A DNA stretch of 34,820 nucleotides from an uncultured Planctomycetota bacterium (GCA_902796885.1 CADBQY010000048.1:1-34820); one strand, 5' to 3'. Counted from the stretch's first letter, positions 14,968-23,554 are shown. The notes: generated from the letters alone by a model not told the origin. Numbers and translations: made by a program.

Positions 14968-16317
14968 TTACTCGGCGGCGGGGGCGGCGACATAGTCCCG
15001 AACTCTCTTTTCGAACGCGCCGAACGCGAACGCCGACTGTTCGTCGGTCAGATACCGTTCGTCGTAACGCATGCCGAACCCGAGCCGGCCGGCGTAGGTC
15101 CAGACCCCGCAGCCGGTGAAAGTTTTGGCGCGGAACGGCGGCATGCCGCAGAACGATTCCAGAACCGCGTCGGCGACGATCAGGCGGCCGTCTTCGGTGT
15201 GGGGGAGCGGGGTTTTGTCGAAAAGAACCCCCAGGTTCGAAAGAACCGTGGTCGACCAACAGCGGCGTCCGTGCAGCACGATCTTGATTCCGCCGAGCGT
15301 GTTCCGCTTCGAACGGAGATTGACCAAAAGCGCGTACCCCTGGTCGGTCCTCTTAATCCAATCGGTCTCGCGGTGGATCCCCCGCGCGAACGCGTCGTCT
15401 TCGGTGATCTGCGACGGACGGCGGTCGAGAAAGACCATCGAAACCACGTTCGCGGCGAACAGATCGGGCAGGTCCGCCGAACGCATGTTGATCGGCATCG
15501 CCACGCGGATCCAGCGGTTTTTCGCCGGCACGAACTTCCGTTCGAAATCGCCGCACGCGCGGAAGAAATCGCACATCAGCCGGTCGTTGAGCGAAAGGCC
15601 CTCGGCTTTCGCCCGAGCGCGGTAGACGCGGGTCTCTTCCTGAGTCAAATAGAAGAGATCCGTTCGGTTCGGATGGACGACCGGCGTGTCGTAGTCGATC
15701 TTCCTGATCGGCAGAAACGGCTTGGCGTCGTGCAGAAGCAAATCGCGCGTCGTCTTGATCCCGTGCGAAAGGAGTTTGAAATACCTTTTCCACGTCTGGT
15801 TCGGCGCCAGACGCAACTTCATGCTCTCCGGCGAAAGCGTCCGGTACGCCTCCGGCGGAACCTCGACCCCCTTCTTTGACGCGTAGTTGAGAAAGGCGTC
15901 TTCGAAAAAGGACATGTTCCCCATTCCGTCCGACACCGAATGATGAACCGAAAAGCCCAGGTCGGTCATCGGCCGGCCGTCCTCTTCCCACGCGCGGTAA
16001 AAGACCCCCAGACCGTGCGTCTTTCTGATATCCGGGGGGATCAGCCCCTTCTCCTCGTCGGCGGTTTGATAGAAGAGAATGTCCGGTTCCGCCGAATCGA
16101 ACCGCCAGTACGGTCTGCCGCACCGCAGTTCGATCCGGGCGTTCATCAGGGGATGCCGCGCCGCGGCGGCGCGAAGCGAGTCGCGAAGGAGTTCCGGATC
16201 GAGCCGGCCCGAAAAGCGGAACCGCTGCCAGCTGGTCATCGGGAACGCCGGGGTCTCGTCCCAGAACATATACTCTTCGAAAGGGGTCAGACGATACTCT
16301 TTGCGAAATCGGCTCAT
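14968..16317 (-). CDS. Condensation-domain-like (CoA-dependent) acyltransferase
   Basis: This 449-residue protein has HHSVSDG at residues 125-131, the HHxxxDG active-site motif of the condensation-domain, wax-ester-synthase and chloramphenicol-acetyltransferase superfamily. N-terminal features (LTPFEEYMFWDE, then LLRDSLRAAAARHPLMNARI) match the first half of such folds, where a substrate pair is brought together by a tunnel. The C-terminal half has SNLGVLF and GCGVWTYAGRLGFGMRYDE, like the second lobe. No carrier-protein or adenylation domain is fused, so it is a stand-alone enzyme that probably joins an acyl group to an alcohol or amine. The substrate is unknown. AGGTG stands 6 bases before the ATG. 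It is co-directional with pyrK (22-bp gap). Confidence 0.8.
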   Translation of the reverse strand: MSRFRKEYRLTPFEEYMFWDETPAFPMTSWQRFRFSGRLDPELLRDSLRAAAARHPLMNARIELRCGRPYWRFDSAEPDILFYQTADEEKGLIPPDIRKTHGLGVFYRAWEEDGRPMTDLGFSVHHSVSDGMGNMSFFEDAFLNYASKKGVEVPPEAYRTLSPESMKLRLAPNQTWKRYFKLLSHGIKTTRDLLLHDAKPFLPIRKIDYDTPVVHPNRTDLFYLTQEETRVYRARAKAEGLSLNDRLMCDFFRACGDFERKFVPAKNRWIRVAMPINMRSADLPDLFAANVVSMVFLDRRPSQITEDDAFARGIHRETDWIKRTDQGYALLVNLRSKRNTLGGIKIVLHGRRCWSTTVLSNLGVLFDKTPLPHTEDGRLIVADAVLESFCGMPPFRAKTFTGCGVWTYAGRLGFGMRYDERYLTDEQSAFAFGAFEKRVRDYVAAPAAE

Positions 16318-16337
16318 TTCAACACCTGCGATCCCAG

Positions 16338-16356
16338 ACCGGCGCGGCGCGCCGGT
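16338..16356. other. GC-rich inverted repeat between two minus-strand genes
   Basis: ACCGGCGCG and CGCGCCGGT flank a single G, forming a near-perfect palindrome of 19 bp in the 51-bp gap between the large secreted protein gene and the acyltransferase gene. No T-tract follows on either strand, so it is more likely a transcript-processing or attenuating hairpin than an intrinsic terminator. Confidence 0.45.
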
Positions 16357-16368
16357 CGTTCAAGTGAT

Positions 16369-19146
16369 TTACCGCGGACCATTGGCCAGACGCGAACGCT
16401 GAGCGAACCGTTCGCGCAGAGCTTTCAGGCGGGGATATTCCTCTTCCAGGGGATTGGCGGCGGCGCTCGCCGCGTTCCCCTCGTCGATCACCGAAACGGC
16501 GAACCAACCGTCCGTCACGCGGCAGAGTCCGGTCGAAAGACCGGCGAAGCGTTCGTCCCGATCGAAGAGTTTCGGACGGAGGGGAATCCGCTGTTCCGGC
16601 GCGAAGATTTTGGAAAAGAGTCCGCGCAGCGGAATCTGCGCCCTGATGTTCGTCGGCCCGACGATTCCGATCACGCCGTCCCGTCTCAGGCAGGGCGCGC
16701 CGCTTTCGTCGCTGTCGACGGCGTAGGTCACGACCGCCTCCACGTCCTCCCAGCTCCGGTCGCCCAACTCGATGTAGTCGAACCGCAGACACAGTTTGAT
16801 CGTCTGTTCGCGGAACGACACCGAAATCGGGTCGTTTTTACACATTTCGAACTCGACCCACAAACCTTCGTCGTATTCGAGTTTCGGCGGGTCGCGGCGG
16901 AATTTCGCGGCGAGATGCGCGGCGAGGTCTTCGGGCGTCCAGCTGCGGCCGCCCAGTTCGAGGCTGGCGAGAAAGACGTTGATCGCCGACTCGTGGACTT
17001 TCAGGTCGGCGAACGCGCCGCGCAGCGTCGGCGGCTCGACGGTCTGGCTTCCGAGCGATGAGGGCTGCGAAAGGCGCAGCGAGGCCAAAAGCCAGTCGTT
17101 CGTCGTCCGCGCGTCCTGAAGGGTCAGACTCAGACCGAGCTCTTCCAGACGGCTGAAGAAATTGTTCGAAAGACGTTCGTTCAGCAGTTCGAACCGATCG
17201 GTCGACTCGGTGTCGATGCGGCGTTTGACTTCGGCGGTGATCTTTTCGCGCGTCTCCTGCCGGAGCGCCTCCTGCCGCGACTGGTATTCCCCTTTCACCA
17301 TCTCGCGGGTCAGGCCCCCCAGGATCGGCACGAAATCGATGTTCGTACGCACGTCGCTCAGGACGTTGCTGTTGTTGACGTCGATCCGCGAATCCGCCCA
17401 GCCCATGCCGCGGTTCCCCCACTCGAGCGGTTTGACCCCGACGTAGTTGGCGTAACTTTCGTTGAAGATTTTCGCGGGAAAGACTTCGCTCTTGGTCGAA
17501 GCGACGATCCGGCCGGTCACGACCAGGTTCATCAGAAGGCGTTTCGGGTCGGGGACCAGCTGAATCCGGACCTGCGTGTCGGTCCGCCGCGAGCCGGCGA
17601 CCGGATTCCCCAGGATTTTTTCCTGCACCACGTCGAATTCGGGATCGCGGATCGGCAGGAACCGGTTGATAAACGCCTGCGAGATGTAAACCTTCAGGTT
17701 CGGGTTGTTGTAGATCGTTCCGACCGCCTCGCCCATCGCGCGGCTCGAGGCCAGAGGCGAAGTCTTCATGCGGTACGCCGCCCGGCCGAGCTCCCGGCCG
17801 GTGTCGCCGCCGCCGCGGCGCTCGTACTCCTCGTAGAGAGCCAGAACCGCGTACGGGTCCGACTGGTCGGCGGCCAGCTCCCGAAGCGTCTCGTACCACT
17901 GCCGGGGCGCGGCGTGCCGGAACACCTCTTTCTGGGCGGCGGTCAAAAGGGGCGAGTCGATCTTGCAGCAGATCGAATTGATATGTTCGCGCAAAAGAGA
18001 GAGATTCGCCTGCCGCTCTTCGGTCTCGCGCGCGGCGCCTTCGGTCAGATAGGGGCGGAAAAGGGCGTCGGTGTCGCTCCCGTCCTTCTGGAGACGGTCG
18101 AGAACCGACATGAGGGCGTCGACTTCAAAATTCGCGCGCCAGCGGCGTCCGGCGGGAGTGATCCCGAAATAGTTTCTCACCGCCGTCGTTTTCTGTTTCA
18201 GATCGGCGATCTCGCGGGCGTCGATCGGACGCGCTTCCGGACGGGAGGCGAACCGATTCCGCTCGAAATAGTCGGCGGCGGCCGACCAGAGGAAGACCCG
18301 CCGGTCAAGCGAATGACGGAACGAGCGCATCTGCGCCGCCCGCTCTTCGGGAGAAAACGCCGCCAGCCCCGAGGCGTCGTCCGCCGGCTCGATCCGGTCG
18401 GCGTACTTTTCGGAAGAGAACGCCTGCGAAAACGCGTTCTCGCCCAGAGGGAGCCGGCCGAACCGTTTCGAATGCGCTTCGAGGAACTTCGCCTCGTCTT
18501 CGGTCAAGAGCGCGGTTTCGGAATGGTCGTCCTGCACGATTTCGCCGCTCAGACGGCGGAGAGCCAGCCGCGCTTTCGCGGGATTCTCTTCCAGAAGGGG
18601 GAACGCGTCGCGGAGCTGCCCTTCGACCGACGCCGACCATTCGGCGGTCGGTTCGAATTCGGCGAAAAGGGCGAATCGGGCGTCGAGCTCCCCTTCGCTC
18701 ATCAGGCGGACCAGATCGCCGCGAAGGTCTCTCTCGCCGAGAAGGTCGCCGGCCCGGTCGGGGAGCTGGTCGTCGGTCTCGACCGGCGCGCTCAGATGGG
18801 GCGCGGCGGCCACGTCGCGCGAAAAGGCGTCGATATCGCCGACGTCGAGCGTCTTCGGTTCGGCGGCCGGGTTCGGTTCGGCGGCCGGTGTTTCGTTTTC
18901 GTTTTCAAAACCGGCCGGCACCGGCGCGGTACGCGCCGCTTCGGCCGAATCGGCGGCGGGAGCCGCGTCGATGAAAAGCTCGTCTTGGTACTGGGCCAGA
19001 AAAAGATCGTCGTCGGCCGCCTCGAGCGTTCCGGCCGGAACGAACGCCGCCGTCAGCATACCGAACAGGAGCGCCAACAAACAGCCGATTCCCGCCGATT
19101 TCGCGGTCACGCGATTCACCATTCGAACTTGTGCGCCCTGTCTCAT
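16369..19146 (-). CDS. Large secreted protein, planctomycete type, unknown function
   Basis: The product is 925 residues from the ATG at 19146, which is followed by a signal peptide (core GIGCLLALLFGMLTAAF, cleavage near LEA-AD). Another ATG at 19122 would also keep the signal. The open frame up to 19347 has no secretory character, so I reject that start. No Shine-Dalgarno sequence is seen. An acidic, Ala/Glu-rich linker (about 50-160) is followed by a helical region (about 160-490). A beta-rich domain then starts around YISQAFINRFLPIRDPEF and QVRIQLVPDPKRLLMNLVVTG. I remember similar large secreted proteins in planctomycetes, without known function. It is probably periplasmic or surface-bound. 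Downstream is the acyltransferase gene. Confidence 0.75.
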   Translation of the reverse strand: MRQGAQVRMVNRVTAKSAGIGCLLALLFGMLTAAFVPAGTLEAADDDLFLAQYQDELFIDAAPAADSAEAARTAPVPAGFENENETPAAEPNPAAEPKTLDVGDIDAFSRDVAAAPHLSAPVETDDQLPDRAGDLLGERDLRGDLVRLMSEGELDARFALFAEFEPTAEWSASVEGQLRDAFPLLEENPAKARLALRRLSGEIVQDDHSETALLTEDEAKFLEAHSKRFGRLPLGENAFSQAFSSEKYADRIEPADDASGLAAFSPEERAAQMRSFRHSLDRRVFLWSAAADYFERNRFASRPEARPIDAREIADLKQKTTAVRNYFGITPAGRRWRANFEVDALMSVLDRLQKDGSDTDALFRPYLTEGAARETEERQANLSLLREHINSICCKIDSPLLTAAQKEVFRHAAPRQWYETLRELAADQSDPYAVLALYEEYERRGGGDTGRELGRAAYRMKTSPLASSRAMGEAVGTIYNNPNLKVYISQAFINRFLPIRDPEFDVVQEKILGNPVAGSRRTDTQVRIQLVPDPKRLLMNLVVTGRIVASTKSEVFPAKIFNESYANYVGVKPLEWGNRGMGWADSRIDVNNSNVLSDVRTNIDFVPILGGLTREMVKGEYQSRQEALRQETREKITAEVKRRIDTESTDRFELLNERLSNNFFSRLEELGLSLTLQDARTTNDWLLASLRLSQPSSLGSQTVEPPTLRGAFADLKVHESAINVFLASLELGGRSWTPEDLAAHLAAKFRRDPPKLEYDEGLWVEFEMCKNDPISVSFREQTIKLCLRFDYIELGDRSWEDVEAVVTYAVDSDESGAPCLRRDGVIGIVGPTNIRAQIPLRGLFSKIFAPEQRIPLRPKLFDRDERFAGLSTGLCRVTDGWFAVSVIDEGNAASAAANPLEEEYPRLKALRERFAQRSRLANGPR

Positions 19147-19494
19147 CGTCAAATTGTTTTTCGACGCCGGCCGTTCAGACTCCGAGCCTGAGCCGCCGGC
19201 GCAGACAAAAATATCCTTTCCCATCATCGGAAATCGCGCCGAACCGACTGAAGTTAAAATATGTCGGTTATGCGCTTTTCTCATTTCGCGCGGAAAAGAC
19301 GGAACGGGAGGCGGCGATCGGAAAAAGGAGAATTTCGGAAACTTCACAGGGGGTTCGGCGGCGGCTTCCCCCCTTCCCTAAAATGAATTCGGGGGTATAT
19401 TAGGCGTAAATATCGATATTTTACCTGTAACCTTCGGGGGCAGGAGCCGCTTTCGATGCGGTTTCCTCCTCTCAAGAATATCGCGGAGCGAATC
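19147..19494. other. Divergent region before the large secreted protein and small basic protein
   Basis: About 350 bp lie between the two divergent starts. The stretch holds a 6-bp inverted repeat ACCGAC / GTCGGT (19243-19248 and 19263-19268) spaced by 14 bases, and a 25-bp near-palindrome (19402-19426) with TATATT (19396-19401) beside it. No matching -35 box was found. I see no gene here. Confidence 0.4.
19402..19426. promoter_or_regulatory. 25-bp near-palindrome upstream of the small basic protein gene
   Basis: The core AAATATCGATATTT (19408-19421) is a perfect 14-bp palindrome, and the flanks AGGCGT and TACCT extend the symmetry with one extra base. It is AT-rich in a GC-rich genome, and TATATT (19396-19401) overlaps its edge. 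It could be an operator for a dimeric regulator or part of an unusual promoter. Confidence 0.4.
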
Positions 19495-19716
19495 ATGACC
19501 ATTGATAAAAGCCTGAAAGTAAAAAAAGGGGTCACCCGGTCCCGCAACGTGCTGACCCGTGTCGAACGGATCGAAAAGATGAAAGAAATGGACAAGTGGC
19601 AAGAGGGTGATTCGCCGTTCGGTCTTACCAAGACCCGCGTCTACCGCGTCGTCCTCAAAAAGAAAAAGAAGGCCGTCAAGGCCGAAGACGCCGCCGACGC
19701 CAAAGCCAAGAAGTGA
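19495..19716 (+). CDS. Small basic protein of the PVC group (TIGR04137 type)
   Basis: The 73-residue product begins MTIDKSLKVKKGVTRSRNVL and continues RVERIEKMKEMDKWQEGDSPFGL, the signature of the small basic protein found in Chlamydiae, Verrucomicrobia and Planctomycetes, often near rRNA genes. It ends in a Lys-rich tail (KKKKKAVKAEDAADAKAKK). The ATG at 19495 is preceded by GGAG (19485-19488). The role is not established; a link with ribosomes or rRNA is only suggested by the charge and by the gene location in other genomes. No rRNA gene lies in this window. A strong hairpin terminator follows at once. Confidence 0.93.
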   Translation: MTIDKSLKVKKGVTRSRNVLTRVERIEKMKEMDKWQEGDSPFGLTKTRVYRVVLKKKKKAVKAEDAADAKAKK

Positions 19717-19742
19717 GCTTGCCGGCGCGCGCCTTTCCGTTT

Positions 19743-19778
19743 AAAAAAGCCGTTCGAGTTGCCGAACGGCTTTTTTTT
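19743..19778. terminator. Strong bidirectional intrinsic terminator
   Basis: A perfect 14-bp stem pairs AAAAAAGCCGTTCG (19743-19756) with CGAACGGCTTTTTT (19763-19776) around a 6-base loop. A run of eight T follows on the plus strand and six T on the minus strand. It lies between convergent genes and should end both the small basic protein transcript and the six-gene cluster that ends in the kinase gene. Confidence 0.93.
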
Positions 19779-19793
19779 GTCGGTACGCCCCGA

Positions 19794-21644
19794 CTATTCG
19801 CCGAAAAGCTCCCCCGCCCAGGGGCGGTTTCCGTAAAATTCGCGCAGACCGGAGCGGATCCGCTCGGCGCGCGCCGGATCGGTCGGTTCGAGCGCGCGGG
19901 CGTATTCCAGCTGTTCGGCGACCAGGTCCCGTTCGGCGTCCTCCTGATGCCCGATCCCCTTTTCGAGCCGTTCCAGGCGGCGGCGCGCCAGACGGACGCA
20001 TTGCGCCGGAACGCTGTTCGGCGAGGTCTGGGACTCGTCCCGTTCGAAGATGTCCAGAAACGCGCGGAACTTGCGAACCCCCTCGTCCGGATCCCGTTCG
20101 GCGGCGCGAAGCGCCTCGATATACGCCTCCTCGATCAGCGAGCCGGTCGGGTCGCGCCTAAAGATCGACCGTTCCGCCAGACGCGAAAGACGCGACTCGA
20201 GCGCGGCGTATTCAAGGTCGCCGCTCAGACGCCGAACGCGGTCGGCGCGCGGGTCGTTCGGATAGAGCGTGAGGAATTTCGACATGTCCCCCCGCGTCTG
20301 ACGGAGAGCGTTGACGTAGTCCGATTCGTTCTCGGGAGAAACGCCTTCCAAACACGACTCGATCCGCCCGTAGAGCCGGTCCGCCGAAGGGTGGCGGAGC
20401 GCCAGAACGAGCGCCGTGCCCGCCAGAAGGAGAAAGAGCGAAAAGACCAGGGTCCGCAGGGAAAGATAGGGAGGGCGATCCGGGACCGAATAGGGGTCGA
20501 ATTCCTCTTCGGGAACCGCGGTAAACTCCGGAAGGGGCGCGGACCGGTCGGCGCGGGTCACGTCGGAGGTCGAAACGGGTTCGGACTCGGTCCATTCGAG
20601 AGAGAGGCTCCCCGAACGGGCCTTTTCGCTCAAAACGCCGGTCGTGATCGTTCGGTCGCCGTCCGGCGCGTCGGCCGCGGTGTCGGCGGCGGCCAAGTCG
20701 ACGCGGCTCGGCGTCGGCGCCGCCTCGGCCAGAACGGTCTCGGCCCGGACCGGGTCGTATTCCTCCCCGCCGTCGTCCTCCTCCGGCTCGAAAAAACGCG
20801 CCAGTCCGCCCGGCGCGGCGTGCTTTTCGAGGATCGCTTCCAGACGGCGCTGAACGATCAGCGCGTTGGGGGGACGTTTGTCCGCCGAAATTTCCAAAAG
20901 ATCCGAAAGGAGAGCGTCGAGATCGCGCGGCAGGTCGGGCCGCCGGAGACGCGCCGATTCGACGGGCCCTTCCCGGAACTTGTTCAAAAGTTCCGGCAGG
21001 GATTTTTTTTCGAGCGGGAACGGCGGGGTCTTCGTCAGGACGGCGTAAAGAACCGCGCCGAGCGAAAAGAGGTCGGTCTTCGGCGTGATCGGGCCCGACG
21101 ACGCCTGCTCGGGCGACATGTATTCGAGGGTGCCGATCACCGTGTCGAGCGCGGTCATCCGCTGGCCGCCGAACAGATGCGCGATCCCGTAGTCGGAAAC
21201 CTTGATTTCCCCCTTGACCGAAAGGAGAATGTTCGCCGGCTTGATGTCGCGGTGAATGATCCCCCGGTCGTGCGCGTGACGCAGGGCGCGCGCCGTGTTA
21301 ACCCCGATGTGAACCGCCTCTTCCCACGTAAAGCGGTGTTTACGCCGCAGACGCGTCTCGAGCGACGCGCCGTCGACGTATTCCATCGCGAAATAACGGA
21401 ACCCCTCGGCCTCGCCGAAACCGATCAGACGGACGATGTTCGGATGGCGCAGACGTTTGAGCGTGTCGATTTCGGCCTCGAACCGTTCGCGGCGAACCGA
21501 ATCCTCGTCGGCGGGCGAAAGGAGCACTTTGAGCGCGACCAGGTCGGGCGTACCGCTCTGCACGGCTTCGTAGACCGCGCCCATCCCCCCCTGACCCAGG
21601 AGACGCACCAGACGGAACGGACCAAGCACTTCGGGAATCGGCAT
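19794..21644 (-). CDS. Membrane-bound Ser/Thr protein kinase (Hanks type)
   Basis: The 616-residue protein has a cytoplasmic kinase domain (about 8-275): glycine loop GQGGMGAV (17-24), Lys39 (VALKV), helix C Glu58, catalytic loop HRDIKPANIL (131-140), the metal-binding triplet as DYG (151-153) rather than DFG, and GTLEYMSPEQ (171-180). An acidic Ser/Thr-rich linker (about 285-390), which could be a phosphorylation target, leads to one membrane segment (about 394-417) and a helical C-terminal domain rich in TPR-like pairs (about 420-616), likely periplasmic. It resembles PknB-type kinases, but with helical repeats instead of PASTA domains. It follows the ExbD gene by 13 bp, so it belongs to the TPR-ExbB-ExbD cluster and may regulate it or sense its state. 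Confidence 0.93.
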   Translation of the reverse strand: MPIPEVLGPFRLVRLLGQGGMGAVYEAVQSGTPDLVALKVLLSPADEDSVRRERFEAEIDTLKRLRHPNIVRLIGFGEAEGFRYFAMEYVDGASLETRLRRKHRFTWEEAVHIGVNTARALRHAHDRGIIHRDIKPANILLSVKGEIKVSDYGIAHLFGGQRMTALDTVIGTLEYMSPEQASSGPITPKTDLFSLGAVLYAVLTKTPPFPLEKKSLPELLNKFREGPVESARLRRPDLPRDLDALLSDLLEISADKRPPNALIVQRRLEAILEKHAAPGGLARFFEPEEDDGGEEYDPVRAETVLAEAAPTPSRVDLAAADTAADAPDGDRTITTGVLSEKARSGSLSLEWTESEPVSTSDVTRADRSAPLPEFTAVPEEEFDPYSVPDRPPYLSLRTLVFSLFLLLAGTALVLALRHPSADRLYGRIESCLEGVSPENESDYVNALRQTRGDMSKFLTLYPNDPRADRVRRLSGDLEYAALESRLSRLAERSIFRRDPTGSLIEEAYIEALRAAERDPDEGVRKFRAFLDIFERDESQTSPNSVPAQCVRLARRRLERLEKGIGHQEDAERDLVAEQLEYARALEPTDPARAERIRSGLREFYGNRPWAGELFGE

Positions 21645-21657
21645 CGCGGAAGATCGA

Positions 21658-22131
21658 CTATTTGGGGGGCGTGAACTTGATGTTTTCGACCAGTTTCACC
21701 ACCTGGTTTTCGTCGTTCACGTAACCCGAAACGGCGGTGATCGCGTCGATCAGATGGCTGTAATGCAATTCGCCGTCGGCGGTGAACGAAGCTTCGGTTT
21801 TGGAAATATCCCCGGCGCCGGTCTGCAGATAGTCGAAGACTTCGCGGCGCAGACGCGCCATGTCGGTCCCGAGCGGGAGCTGCCCGAAGACGATCGCCGT
21901 CAGGTCGCCCGCCTCGTCGCTGCGCAGGGTAATTTCCAGAGGAACGGTCTCGTCCATCGATTCGGAGGACGGCGGCGCGTTGATCGGCATCTTGATATTG
22001 AAATCCCCTTCGACCGCGGGGATGCGGAACGTAATGATAAAGAAGGCCAGCAGATTGAAGACGATGTCGATCATCGGCGTCATCTGCAGTTTCGGCACTT
22101 CGGGCGAGACTTTGACGTCGCGAAGACTCAT
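21658..22131 (-). CDS. ExbD/TolR-type protein (first of two by position)
   Basis: ExbD/TolR proteins use the proton-motive force with an ExbB/TolQ channel to drive motion in the periplasm. This 157-residue copy has the short cytoplasmic N-terminus LQMTPMIDIVFNLLAFFIITF, whose Asp22 fits the essential membrane aspartate, then one membrane segment and a periplasmic domain with the usual beta strands. The domain carries TADGELHYSHLIDAITAV, resembling the ExbD helix-strand core. Its start overlaps the other ExbD gene by 4 bp, so the two are translationally coupled. Two different ExbD subunits beside one ExbB suggest a hetero-oligomeric rotor or a dimer of unlike chains. Confidence 0.93.
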   Translation of the reverse strand: MSLRDVKVSPEVPKLQMTPMIDIVFNLLAFFIITFRIPAVEGDFNIKMPINAPPSSESMDETVPLEITLRSDEAGDLTAIVFGQLPLGTDMARLRREVFDYLQTGAGDISKTEASFTADGELHYSHLIDAITAVSGYVNDENQVVKLVENIKFTPPK

Positions 22132-22640
22132 AGCGGCTGAAACCCTCCTTCCGACTCGAGAGACCCGGCGAACCCTTCGCCGCCGTGCTTGGCGCGGAGC
22201 GTGAACGTGACGATCCCGAGCGACTGACAGGTCTGGATCACCCGCTGCACAAAGCCGACCGAAGCGTCGGCGTCGGCGCGGATGATCAGCGTGATGTCTT
22301 CGGGACGGATTTCGCTGACGACCTTTTTCATGTTCAGCTCTTCGCCGAGGACCTCGCCCAGCGGACGCGCCCCGGGAGCGATCGCCGCCGGGTCGAGCCA
22401 GCAGCGCGCCGAACCGAGGTAAATGTTCTCGTCGGCGTCGATCTGAACGGTCATCGGCTCGCTCGGCGGCGTCTCGGGCGGCTGGGCCAGTTCGCTGTCG
22501 GGCAGATGAACCGCCTCGTTGCTTTCGGCCTGCGAGAAGTTAATGACCATGATGAAGAACGTCATCAGCAGGAAGACGATGTCGATCATCGGGGTCATGT
22601 TCGGCTCGAAAGCCTCGTTTTTAGGGGAAGCGATACGCAT
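22128..22640 (-). CDS. ExbD/TolR-type protein (second copy)
   Basis: This 170-residue protein begins MRIASPKNEAFEPNMTPMID, with Asp20 in the expected place at the membrane, then a hydrophobic segment (VFLLMTFFIMVINF) and a periplasmic domain with a Pro/Glu-rich stem (PDSELAQPPETPPSEP) and a strand EDITLIIRADADASVGFVQ typical of the family. It is longer than the partner gene and clearly distinct in sequence. It follows the ExbB gene by 11 bp and overlaps the next ExbD by 4 bp. Confidence 0.93.
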   Translation of the reverse strand: MRIASPKNEAFEPNMTPMIDIVFLLMTFFIMVINFSQAESNEAVHLPDSELAQPPETPPSEPMTVQIDADENIYLGSARCWLDPAAIAPGARPLGEVLGEELNMKKVVSEIRPEDITLIIRADADASVGFVQRVIQTCQSLGIVTFTLRAKHGGEGFAGSLESEGGFQPL

Positions 22641-22651
22641 AATACGCCGTG

Positions 22652-23482
22652 TTACTTTTTATGGGCGACCGAGGAGAACCGCCCGATGTAGTTGTCGCTG
22701 ATGATTCCGATTTCGAGAATGAAGCGTGCCAGGCGGTTTTTGATGATGTCGTAAATCGCCAAAGACGGCAGCGCGATCGTCAGCCCGATCATCGTCGTGA
22801 AGAGCGCGGTGGCGATCCCTTCGGCGAGCTTCTGCGGCGACGGGGTCGCGCCGCCGGCGGCGATCACCTGGAACGAGGCGATCATCCCGACCACCGTTCC
22901 GAAAAGCCCGACCATCGGGGCGAGGTTCCCGACCAGAGCCAGATAGCCGATCTGATGTTCGAGTTTCATCGTCTCTTCCTGCCCGACGTCCTGCATCGTC
23001 TGCACGGCCTTGTCGTAACCGCTGGGGACCTTCGAAAGGCCCGCCGCCAGAACGCGTCCCAGAAGGGAGTTGTCCTCTTTGGCGACCTGATACGCCTCTT
23101 GGAACTTCTGGGCGTCCATCAGCTCGCCGAACTCGAGCACGAGATTTTCGGGAACCAGGTTCACGCGGCGGACCGCCATCAGGTTCATGACGATCAGCGC
23201 CACGTCGACGAGCGAAAGGATCACGAAGACCGGGCCGAAAACCCATCCCAGCGCCCGGAACATCCAGACCAGGTAGTTTTCTTTTTTCTGGGTCTCGCCG
23301 TCGGCGGCGGCGCCGTCCGCCTGGGCCGGCTGGCCCCCTTCGGCGTTCTCGGCGGACGCTTCGGTCGAAGGACCGAGCAGCGATTCGTCGTCGGCGTCGC
23401 TGTCAAAGTCGATCTGCGCCGCCAGCGCCAGCGGGAACGCCAAAAAGAGAAAGAGGATCATAAAACGCAAGTATTTACTCAT
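22652..23482 (-). CDS. ExbB/TolQ/MotA-type proton channel protein
   Basis: The 276-residue product starts at the ATG at 23482, preceded by GAGG at 8 bases; a GTG at 23494 lies within that Shine-Dalgarno site and is not the start. It has an N-terminal signal-like segment (LRFMILFLFLAFPLALAA, 5-22) and an acidic, Ala/Gly-rich linker (about 24-68). A membrane segment follows (about 80-103), then a cytoplasmic loop, then the pair of conserved membrane helices with GLFGTVVGMI (192-201) and EGIATALFTTMIGLTIALPS (221-240). The last motif is the hallmark of the MotA/TolQ/ExbB channel domain. The extra N-terminal segment is unusual for E. coli ExbB, though longer forms are common elsewhere. It follows the 360-residue TPR gene by 72 bp. 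Confidence 0.93.
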   Translation of the reverse strand: MSKYLRFMILFLFLAFPLALAAQIDFDSDADDESLLGPSTEASAENAEGGQPAQADGAAADGETQKKENYLVWMFRALGWVFGPVFVILSLVDVALIVMNLMAVRRVNLVPENLVLEFGELMDAQKFQEAYQVAKEDNSLLGRVLAAGLSKVPSGYDKAVQTMQDVGQEETMKLEHQIGYLALVGNLAPMVGLFGTVVGMIASFQVIAAGGATPSPQKLAEGIATALFTTMIGLTIALPSLAIYDIIKNRLARFILEIGIISDNYIGRFSSVAHKK

Positions 23483-23554
23483 AGGTTTCCTCACATATCA
23501 ATGCGGATGAATGCGATTGTGATTTTTCTTCGGTTCGGTCCGTCGTACGGGCGG

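Noticed and set aside
14085..14993. Longer PyrK start at 14993
   Set aside because: It overlaps the acyltransferase gene by 26 bp, begins with a proline run and lacks a ribosome binding site; the ATG at 14945 has one.
16369..19347. Longer version of the large secreted protein starting at 19347
   Set aside because: The extra 67 residues would bury the signal peptide inside the protein and have unusual composition; the ATG at 19146 puts the signal at the N-terminus.
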